DNA from: Variovorax brevis
GTDB taxonomy: Bacteria; Pseudomonadota; Gammaproteobacteria; Burkholderiales; Burkholderiaceae_C
Assembly (NCBI RefSeq): GCF_030317105.1
Contig: NZ_JASZYG010000006.1
Location: 124,001-188,000, forward strand
Direction of reading: 5' to 3'
Length of the DNA stretch: 64,000 nucleotides
Shown: positions 33,618 to 41,016 of the stretch, one piece after another
How the letters are laid out: every line of letters starts with the position of its first letter
How positions within the stretch are numbered: position 1 is the first letter of the stretch
The notes under the pieces: model-generated
Databases searched by the model: none
The model's input: the letters and a program-made list of their open reading frames with translations, nothing else
What the model was told of the DNA's origin: nothing
Made by a program: the position numbers and the translations under genes

Positions 33618-35881
33618 GCGTCTCCGGCCGGGTGGGCGGCATGCGTGGGCGCGGGCACCGAGGGTTGCACCTCGCCGTCGTCATCGACCTGCCGGGCCTG
33701 CGCCTGGTACAGCCGCCAGTACGCGCCTTCGCGTTCCATGAGTTCGTCGTGCGGGCCGACTTCGACGACCTGGCCGCGGTCCATGACCACGAGCCGGTCG
33801 GCCTTGCGCAGCGTCGAGAGCCGGTGGGCGATGGCAATGGTGGTGCGGCCTTGCACCAGGTTGTCCAGCGCCTTCTGTATTTCCTTTTCGGTTTCGGTGT
33901 CCACCGCCGAGGTCGCTTCGTCGAGGATGAGAATGCGCGGGTCGATCAGCAGCGCCCGCGCAATGCTGATGCGCTGGCGCTCGCCGCCCGACAGGCCCTG
34001 TCCGCGTTCACCCACCAGCGAGTCGTAGCCGTGCGGCAAGCGAAGGATGAAGTCGTGTGCATGGGCCGCACGCGCGGCAGCCACCACTTCCTCGCGCGTG
34101 GCATCGGGCTTTCCGTAGGCGATGTTCTGCGCGATCGTTCCGAAGAAGAGGAAAGGCTCCTGCAGCACCAGCCCCACGTGGCGCCGGTAGTCCGCAACGG
34201 CGAAGCGGCGGATGTCGGTGCCGTCGACCTTGATGGCGCCATCCGTCACGTCATAGAAGCGGCAGATCAGGTTGACCAGCGTGCTCTTGCCCGATCCGCT
34301 GTGGCCAACCAGGCCGATCATTTCGCCGGGCTCGATGACCAGGTCGAGGTCGCGAATGACCGCGCGGCTGCCGTAGCGGAAGCCGAGATCCTTCATCTCG
34401 ATGCGGCCCTGCACCGAATCGAGCTTCACCGGATTGGCCGGCTCCGGCACGTTGCTCACGTGGTCCAGGATGTCGAAGATGCGCTTGGCACCGGCGGCCG
34501 CCTTCTGCGTAACCGAGACGATGCGGCTCATGGAATCGAGCCGCGTGTAGAAGCGCCCGATGTACGCAATGAAGGCCGTGAGCACGCCCACCGTGATGCG
34601 GCCACGCGCTACCTGCCAGATGCCGAAGCCCCACACGACCAGCAGGCCGATTTCCGTCAAGAGCGAGACGCTGGGCGTGAACAGCGACCAGGTCTTGTTG
34701 AGCCGGTCGTTGACCTTGAGGTTGTACGCATTGGCCGTGCGGAAGCGGTCGGCCTCGCGCTTTTCCTGCGCAAAGGCCTTGACCACGCGGATGCCGGGAA
34801 TGGTGTCGGCCAGCACGTTGGTGACCTCGCTCCACACGCGGTCGATCTTCTCGAAGCCGGTGCGCAGGCGGTCGCGCACCACATGGATCATCCAGGCGAT
34901 GAAGGGCAACGGCACCAGCGTGACGATGGCCAGAAGCGGGTTGATGGAGACCAGGATGACGGCCGTCATCACGATCATCAGCACGTCGGTCGCGAAGTCG
35001 AGCGCGTGCAAGGACAGGAACACGTTGATGCGATCGGTCTCCGAGCCGATCCGCGCCATCAGGTCGCCAGTGCGCTTGCCGCCGAAGTAATCCAATGGCA
35101 ACGTCAGCAAGTGTTCGTAAGTGCTGGTACGCAGGTCGGCGCCGATGCGTTCGGACACCAGCGCCAGCAAGTAGGTGCGCGCCCAGCCCAGGGCCCAGCC
35201 GGCCAGCGCGGAAAGCAGCAACGCGCCGAGGAACAGGACAACCTTCTGCACGGCGATCTGCTGCCCGTTCTGGAACGGGATGAGGATGTCGTCCATCAGC
35301 GGAATCGTCAGGTACGGCGGCACCAGCGTGGCCGCCGTCGAGGCGAGCGTGAGGATGAAGCCGATGATGAGCTGCTTGCGATAGGGCCGCGCAAAGCGGC
35401 CGAGCCGCAACAACACCCAGGTGCTTGGCGGCGTCTGGAGCTCGGTTTCGATCGCTTCGTCGCCTGCCGGCAAGGCTTCGACATCCGTCAAGGCTGTCGC
35501 CTCCGCGACAGGCGTGGCGCGCTGACCGAAGAGCTTGAGCAAGCGCAGCGCCGCCGCCTGGCCTGAAAGCGTGTAACGCCAACGTTCCAGAAGCGAGCGA
35601 CCATCGGTCAGGTCGAGCGTGCCAACACCCGCGTGATCGCTTACATGCAGTTCCAATCCCGGCGTGCCGAGCGGCCAGGCCTGCCATTGTCCTGATGAAG
35701 ATCCGGAAAGGATGCGTTGATCCGTCAGCGCGACCAGCCCCGCCCCGAAGCAAAGTTTTACATCAAGGTCAACCATGAGCACTGCGAGAACGTTTTCCCC
35801 CGCAATGAGCTGGTTTTTCAGCGCTTCCGAAGCGGTTCCTGCTTCGCCCTCCGGGGCGCCGGTTGAATCGTGATGGTGCAT
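33614..35881 (-). CDS. ABC exporter associated with cyanophycin metabolism
   Basis: A 755-residue fused exporter (763 if the GTG/ATG region at 35905 is used). The N-terminal part (about 15-125) is an extra soluble domain not present in ordinary MsbA-like exporters (VDLDVKLCFGAGLVALTDQRIL). The six-helix membrane domain spans about 165-460. The ATPase has Walker A GHSGSGKST (Lys near 532), signature LSGGERQRISIARAL and Walker B ILILDEATSAVD. It is divergent from cphA'-cphA and coupled to the DUF1854 gene. Its substrate is unknown; export of a cyanophycin-related peptide, or a membrane role in granule handling, is only a guess. Confidence 0.88.
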   Translation of the reverse strand: MHHHDSTGAPEGEAGTASEALKNQLIAGENVLAVLMVDLDVKLCFGAGLVALTDQRILSGSSSGQWQAWPLGTPGLELHVSDHAGVGTLDLTDGRSLLERWRYTLSGQAAALRLLKLFGQRATPVAEATALTDVEALPAGDEAIETELQTPPSTWVLLRLGRFARPYRKQLIIGFILTLASTAATLVPPYLTIPLMDDILIPFQNGQQIAVQKVVLFLGALLLSALAGWALGWARTYLLALVSERIGADLRTSTYEHLLTLPLDYFGGKRTGDLMARIGSETDRINVFLSLHALDFATDVLMIVMTAVILVSINPLLAIVTLVPLPFIAWMIHVVRDRLRTGFEKIDRVWSEVTNVLADTIPGIRVVKAFAQEKREADRFRTANAYNLKVNDRLNKTWSLFTPSVSLLTEIGLLVVWGFGIWQVARGRITVGVLTAFIAYIGRFYTRLDSMSRIVSVTQKAAAGAKRIFDILDHVSNVPEPANPVKLDSVQGRIEMKDLGFRYGSRAVIRDLDLVIEPGEMIGLVGHSGSGKSTLVNLICRFYDVTDGAIKVDGTDIRRFAVADYRRHVGLVLQEPFLFFGTIAQNIAYGKPDATREEVVAAARAAHAHDFILRLPHGYDSLVGERGQGLSGGERQRISIARALLIDPRILILDEATSAVDTETEKEIQKALDNLVQGRTTIAIAHRLSTLRKADRLVVMDRGQVVEVGPHDELMEREGAYWRLYQAQARQVDDDGEVQPSVPAPTHAAHPAGDA

Positions 35882-35951
35882 GTTTTTATAGATTGCGGGC
35901 CGCAAACCGAGACGTGTCGCCAGATGGCAAGGCGTCCCGCAAGCGCCGATT

Positions 35952-35981
35952 TTGACCGATACCCAAAGGCGTTTTTATTCT
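35952..35981 (+). promoter_or_regulatory. Possible promoter of the cphA'-cphA operon
   Basis: TTGACC (35952-35957) and TATTCT (35976-35981) with an 18-base spacer lie in the divergent gap. Transcription would begin near 35988, which favours the ATG at 36028 over the GTG at 35989 as the cphA' start. Confidence 0.4.
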
Positions 35982-36027
35982 TTCCGACGTGCATGAAGCC
36001 GCCAAGGAACGCCCTACGAACGTTTCC

Positions 36028-38280
36028 ATGACCCGTTTCGACGACATTCAACTCCTACGCGTTAACTACCTGCGCGGCCCCAATCTCTGGACCTACCGCC
36101 CGGTGCTCGAGGTCTGGCTCGACTTGGGCGAGCTGGAGGACTACCCCTCCAACAAGATCGAAGGGTTCACCGAGCGCCTCACCACCTTGCTGCCGGCGCT
36201 CATCGAGCACCACTGCGGCGTGGGCGAGCGCGGCGGGTTCATCCAGCGCCTGAACGAAGGCACCTGGTCCGGCCATGTGCTGGAGCACGTGGTCATCGAA
36301 CTGCTCAACCTCGCCGGCATGCCGACGGGCTTTGGCCAGACGCGAAGCACCTCGCGCCACGGCGTCTACCGCATGGTTTTCCGCGCGCGCGACGAACAGG
36401 TGGCGCGCGTGGCACTGACGCAAGGCCACCGGCTGATGATGGCCGCCATCAACAACGACCCCTTCACCGCGGCCGACGTGCAGACCGCCGTCGGCGCCGT
36501 CAAGGCCATGGTCGAGGACTGCTACCTCGGCCCGAGCACGGCCTGCATCGTCGGCGCCGCCACCGATCGCGGCATCCCGCACCTGCGCCTGAATTCCGGC
36601 AACCTCGTGCAGCTGGGCTATGGCGCCACGCAGCGCCGCATCTGGACCGCCGAGACCGACTACACCAGCGCCATCGGCGAATCGATCGCCAGCGACAAGG
36701 AACTCACCAAGTCGCTGCTGGCCAGCTGCGGCGTGCCGGTGCCCGAAGGCCAAGTGGTCGAAAGCGCCGAAGAGGCTTGGGAAGCCGCCGAAGACATCGG
36801 CCTGCCCGTGGCCGTGAAGCCTTCGGACGCCAACCACGGCCGCGGCGTTTCGCTCGAACTGACGACGCGCGAGGAAGTCTTGGCGGCCTTTGCGGTCGCC
36901 GAGCCGGAAGGCAGCGACGTCATGGTCGAGCGCTTCGTGCGCGGATCGGAGCATCGGCTGCTGGTGGTCGGCGGACAGGTGGTGGCCGCGGCGCGCGGCG
37001 AAGTCATCACCGTCACCGGCGACGGCGAGCAGACCGTGGCGCAACTCATCGAGAGCCAGCTCAACAGCGACCCGCGCCGTGGTGCGGAAGAAGAATTCCC
37101 GCTGGACGTGATCCTGCCGCACACCGACATCAAGCTGCAGCTCGAACTCAAGCGGCAGGAGCTGGACAGCCATTCCGTGCCGGCTGACGGCCGCGTGGTC
37201 ACCATCCAGCGCAACGGCAACCTGGGCGTGGATTGCACCGATCAGGTGCATCCTGAAGTCGCGCACGCCGCGGTGCTGGCCGCACGTGTGGTCGGCCTGG
37301 ACATCGCGGGCATCGACCTCGTGGCGCAGGACATCAGCCGGCCACTCAGCGCGCAGGGCGGCGCCATCGTCGAAGTCAATGCCGGCCCGGGCCTTTTGAT
37401 GCACCTGAAGCCGGCCGTGGGTTCGCCCCGCCCGGTGGGCCGCGCCATCCTCGATCACCTGTTCCCCGACGCCGACAACGGCGCCGCCGCGGGCCGCATT
37501 CCCGTGGTGGGCGTGGCCGGTTCGCGCGACACCGCCGTGCTGGCACGCCTGGTGGCCTGGCTCATCGGCCTGGGCGGCCGGCACACGGGCTTGGCCTGCC
37601 GCGACGGCCTCTTCCTGGAGCGCCGCCGCGTCGATGCGCGCAACAGCGCCAACTGGGAGGCCGGCCATCGCCTGCTTGTCAACCGCTCGGTCCAGGCCGT
37701 GGTCATCGAAAACGGCGCCGAGGCGATCCTGCGCGACGGCCTGCCCTACGACCGCTGCGAAGTAGGCATCGTCACCGACCTCGAAGGCGCCGAAGCGCTG
37801 GCCGAGTTCGACGTGACGGAGAGCGACCAGATGGTCAAGGTGCTGCGCACGCAAGTGGACGTGGTGCTGCCCGAAGGCACGGCCGTGCTCAATGCGGCCG
37901 ACCCGCGCGTGGCGGGCCTGGCGCCGCTGTGCGATGGCGCCGTCATTCTCTACAGCGTGGATCCGCAGGCGTCCGCACTCAGCGCGCACCAGGCCACCGG
38001 CGGCAAGGCCGTGCTGGTTCGCCAGGACCGCGTCGTGCTCGCCACCGGCAGCAGCGAATCCTTCCTGCCGGGGCTGGCCCGCCTGACGATCTGGCGCGCC
38101 AGCCATATCGGTGTCAGCATCGAGAGCCTGCTGGCTGCCGTCGCGGCCGCGTGGGCGCTGGGCATTCCGCTGAACCTCATTGGCGCGGGAGTGCAGGCCT
38201 TCGAAGCCGACCTCCAGGCCGCGCTGGCCTCGCTGCAACTCACGCAGACTGCGCCGCAAACCGAACAACAACTCGCCTGA
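36028..38280 (+). CDS. cphA': Cyanophycin synthetase paralogue CphA' with degenerate Mur-ligase domain
   Basis: A 750-residue protein closely parallel to CphA downstream. The N-terminal domain (about 1-160, LRGPNLWTYRPVLEVWL) and the ATP-grasp domain (about 210-480, DKELTKSLLASCGVPVPEG, PVAVKPSDANHGRGVS, EVNAGPGLLMHLKP) look intact. In the Mur-ligase-like domain the P-loop is lost: residues 498-503 read GSRDTA where CphA has GTNGKT. The protein also stops about 120 residues early, without the last Mur-ligase subdomain. Ralstonia has a similar cphA' gene, and cyanobacterial CphA2 is also C-terminally shortened. It may ligate dipeptides or act with CphA rather than make polymer alone. Confidence 0.9.
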   Translation: MTRFDDIQLLRVNYLRGPNLWTYRPVLEVWLDLGELEDYPSNKIEGFTERLTTLLPALIEHHCGVGERGGFIQRLNEGTWSGHVLEHVVIELLNLAGMPTGFGQTRSTSRHGVYRMVFRARDEQVARVALTQGHRLMMAAINNDPFTAADVQTAVGAVKAMVEDCYLGPSTACIVGAATDRGIPHLRLNSGNLVQLGYGATQRRIWTAETDYTSAIGESIASDKELTKSLLASCGVPVPEGQVVESAEEAWEAAEDIGLPVAVKPSDANHGRGVSLELTTREEVLAAFAVAEPEGSDVMVERFVRGSEHRLLVVGGQVVAAARGEVITVTGDGEQTVAQLIESQLNSDPRRGAEEEFPLDVILPHTDIKLQLELKRQELDSHSVPADGRVVTIQRNGNLGVDCTDQVHPEVAHAAVLAARVVGLDIAGIDLVAQDISRPLSAQGGAIVEVNAGPGLLMHLKPAVGSPRPVGRAILDHLFPDADNGAAAGRIPVVGVAGSRDTAVLARLVAWLIGLGGRHTGLACRDGLFLERRRVDARNSANWEAGHRLLVNRSVQAVVIENGAEAILRDGLPYDRCEVGIVTDLEGAEALAEFDVTESDQMVKVLRTQVDVVLPEGTAVLNAADPRVAGLAPLCDGAVILYSVDPQASALSAHQATGGKAVLVRQDRVVLATGSSESFLPGLARLTIWRASHIGVSIESLLAAVAAAWALGIPLNLIGAGVQAFEADLQAALASLQLTQTAPQTEQQLA

Positions 38281-38317
38281 CCACCGATCGCACAGCGTCG
38301 TCGGCACACCCACATCC

Positions 38318-40885
38318 ATGGACGTCACCCGAATCCGCGCCCTTCGCGGCCCCAATCTCTGGAGCCGTCACACGGCCATCGAAGCCATTGTTTCCTGCAA
38401 AGGCGCTGAAAACAGCATCGGGCAACTGCCCGGCTTCGAGCCGCGCCTGCGCGCCCTCTTCCCGAACATCGGCGAGCTTCATCCCATCGCGCTGGGCCAG
38501 CCGCTCGCACTGGCGCATGTGCTGGAAAACGCCGCGCTGTCATTGCAGACGCAGGCTGGCTGCTCCGTCAACTTCGGGCACACCACGGGCACGACGGACG
38601 AAGGCGTCTATCAAGTGGTGGTGCAGTACAGCGAAGAAGCCGTCGGCCGGCTCGCCGTCAAGCTGGCGGAGCAGCTGATCAACGCTGCGCTGAATGACAC
38701 CGCCTTCGACGCCGCCGACGCGGTTGCACAGCTGCGGGACCTGGACGAATCCGAGCGCCTCGGCCCGAGCACCGGTTCCATCGTCGATGCGGCCGTGGCG
38801 CGCAACATTCCGTTCCGCCGGCTGACGCGCGGCAGCCTGGTGCAGTTCGGCTGGGGTTCCAAGCAGCGCCGCATCCAGGCCGCTGAAGTGGACAGCACCA
38901 GCGGCGTGGCCGAAGCCATTGCGCAGGACAAGGAACTCACCAAGCAGTTGCTCAACGCCGCCGGCGTGCCCGTGCCGCTGGGCCGCCCCGTGAGCGGCGC
39001 CGAGGACGGCTGGGCCGCCGCGCACGAAGTCGGCCTGCCGGTGGTGGTGAAACCGCAGGACGGCAACCAGGGCAAGGGCGTCACCGTCAACATCACGACG
39101 CGCGAGCAGTTCAATGCGGCCTACGACTCGGCTGCCGAATACGGCGAAGTCATGGTCGAGAAGTTCCTGCCGGGCTTCGACTTCCGCCTGCTGGTGGTGG
39201 GCGACCGGCTGGTGGCCGCCGCACGGCGCGATCCGCCGCAGGTGATCGGCGACGGGCATTCCACCGTTCGGGCGCTGGTGCACACCGTCAACCTCGATCC
39301 GCGGCGCGGCGAGGGGCACGCCACCTCGCTCACCAAGATCCGGCTGGATGACATCGCCGTCGGGCGACTCGAAGCACAGGGCCTCACGCCCGACAGCGTG
39401 CCGGCCTTGGGCCAGCGCGTGGTGCTGCGCAACAACGCCAACCTGTCCACCGGCGGCACCGCGACCGACGTGACCGACACCGTGCACCCCGAGATCGCCG
39501 CACGCGCGGTGGACGCGGCGCAGATGGTTGGCCTGGACATCTGCGGCGTCGACATGGTCTGCGAAAACGTGCTGGTGCCGCTCGAAGAGCAGCACGGCGG
39601 CGTGGTCGAGGTCAACGCCGCGCCCGGCTTGCGCATGCACATCTCGCCATCTTTCGGCCGTGGCCGCGCGGTGGGCGAGGCCGTCATGGACACGATGTTC
39701 GCGCCCGGCGACGACGGCCGCATTCCCGTGGTCGCGGTCACGGGCACCAACGGCAAGACGACGACGGCGCGCCTCATCAACCACCTGCTCGCTTCCAGCG
39801 GACTGCGCACCGGCATGACGAACACCGATGGCGTGTACGTCGACGGCCGCCAGACCGACAGCGGCGACTGCAGTGGCCCCAAGAGCGCGCGCAACGTGCT
39901 GCTGCACCCGGACGTGGACGCGGCGGTGTTCGAAGTGGCGCGCGGCGGCATCCTGCGCGAAGGGCTGGGCTTCGACCGCTGCAGCGTGGCCGTGGTCACC
40001 AACCTGGGCAGTGGCGACCACTTGGGGTTGAACTACATCACCTCGGTGGAAGAACTGGCGGTACTCAAGCGCGTGATCGTGCGCAACGTGGCGACGCGCG
40101 GCTATGCGGTGCTCAACGCGGCCGACCCCAACGTGGCGGCCATGGCGGCAACCTGCCCCGGCGGCGTCATCTTCTTTACGGCGGACCGTTCGCATCCGGT
40201 CATGGCAACGCATCGCGCGCAGGGCAAACGCACCGTCTACATCGACCAGGACTCGCTGATTGCGGCCGAGGGTTCGTGGCGCGAACGGGTGTCGCTGCGC
40301 GACGTGCCCATCACGCGCAACGGCACCATCGGCTTCCAGGTGGACAACGTGATGGCGGCAGTGGCGGCGGCATGGGCCGTGGGCCTGGACTGGGACACCA
40401 TCCGCAGCGGCCTGGCCAGCTTCATGAACGACGCGGCCGGCGTGCCGGGGCGATTCAACGTCATGGAATACCGCGGCGCGACAGTGATTGCCGACTACGG
40501 CCACAACACCGACGCAATGCGGGCGCTGGTGGCAGCGGTGGACACCATGCCGGCGAATCGCCGATCGGTGGTGATCAGTGGCGCCGGCGACCGGCGCGAT
40601 GAAGACATCCGCGACCAGACGGCCATTCTCGGCAGGGCTTTTGACGATGTGCTGCTCTACCAGGATGCGGCGCAGCGCGGTCGCGCCGACGGTGAGGTGA
40701 TGGGGCTGCTGCGCCAAGGGTTGCAAGGCGCCACGCGCACCACCTACATCGACGAGATCCGGGGCGAATTCATTGCCATCGACAGGGCGCTTGCGCGCTT
40801 GCAGCCGGGCGATCTGTCGCTGATCCTGGTGGATCAGGTCGAGGAGGCGCTGCAGCATCTGGCGCAGCGCATCGCGCAGGGTTGA
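38318..40885 (+). CDS. cphA: Cyanophycin synthetase
   Basis: An 855-residue enzyme that polymerises aspartate and arginine into cyanophycin, a nitrogen storage polymer. The N domain (MDVTRIRALRGPNLWSRHTA) is followed by the ATP-grasp domain with DKELTKQLLNAAGVPVPLG, PVVVKPQDGNQGKGV and EVNAAPGLRMHISP, which adds aspartate. The Mur-ligase domain, which adds arginine, has an intact P-loop GTNGKTT at residues 476-482, EVARGGILREGLGFD, and the C-terminal subdomain (VIADYGHNTDAMRALV). The length fits the trimodular bacterial CphA1. It lies 37 bases after cphA' and is probably in the same operon. No cyanophycinase gene is in the window. Confidence 0.96.
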   Translation: MDVTRIRALRGPNLWSRHTAIEAIVSCKGAENSIGQLPGFEPRLRALFPNIGELHPIALGQPLALAHVLENAALSLQTQAGCSVNFGHTTGTTDEGVYQVVVQYSEEAVGRLAVKLAEQLINAALNDTAFDAADAVAQLRDLDESERLGPSTGSIVDAAVARNIPFRRLTRGSLVQFGWGSKQRRIQAAEVDSTSGVAEAIAQDKELTKQLLNAAGVPVPLGRPVSGAEDGWAAAHEVGLPVVVKPQDGNQGKGVTVNITTREQFNAAYDSAAEYGEVMVEKFLPGFDFRLLVVGDRLVAAARRDPPQVIGDGHSTVRALVHTVNLDPRRGEGHATSLTKIRLDDIAVGRLEAQGLTPDSVPALGQRVVLRNNANLSTGGTATDVTDTVHPEIAARAVDAAQMVGLDICGVDMVCENVLVPLEEQHGGVVEVNAAPGLRMHISPSFGRGRAVGEAVMDTMFAPGDDGRIPVVAVTGTNGKTTTARLINHLLASSGLRTGMTNTDGVYVDGRQTDSGDCSGPKSARNVLLHPDVDAAVFEVARGGILREGLGFDRCSVAVVTNLGSGDHLGLNYITSVEELAVLKRVIVRNVATRGYAVLNAADPNVAAMAATCPGGVIFFTADRSHPVMATHRAQGKRTVYIDQDSLIAAEGSWRERVSLRDVPITRNGTIGFQVDNVMAAVAAAWAVGLDWDTIRSGLASFMNDAAGVPGRFNVMEYRGATVIADYGHNTDAMRALVAAVDTMPANRRSVVISGAGDRRDEDIRDQTAILGRAFDDVLLYQDAAQRGRADGEVMGLLRQGLQGATRTTYIDEIRGEFIAIDRALARLQPGDLSLILVDQVEEALQHLAQRIAQG

Positions 40886-41016
40886 TGAAAAGTAGAAAAG
40901 TCACTGGCGAAGCCGCTGAACGAGGTAGCGGCAATCGCATCGCGCACCACCGGACTGCAATAATCCTCTGAAACCATTTCCCGGTCCACCGGGAGCGATT
41001 TCAGGGGGGAATCAAT

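Noticed and set aside
36055..38355. A 766-codon open frame on the minus strand opposite cphA', and a similar 772-codon frame at 38540-40858 opposite cphA
   Set aside because: They mirror the strong GC-rich codon bias of real genes on the other strand. The translations are low in aromatic residues, rich in His, Arg, Gly and Asp, and show no family motifs.
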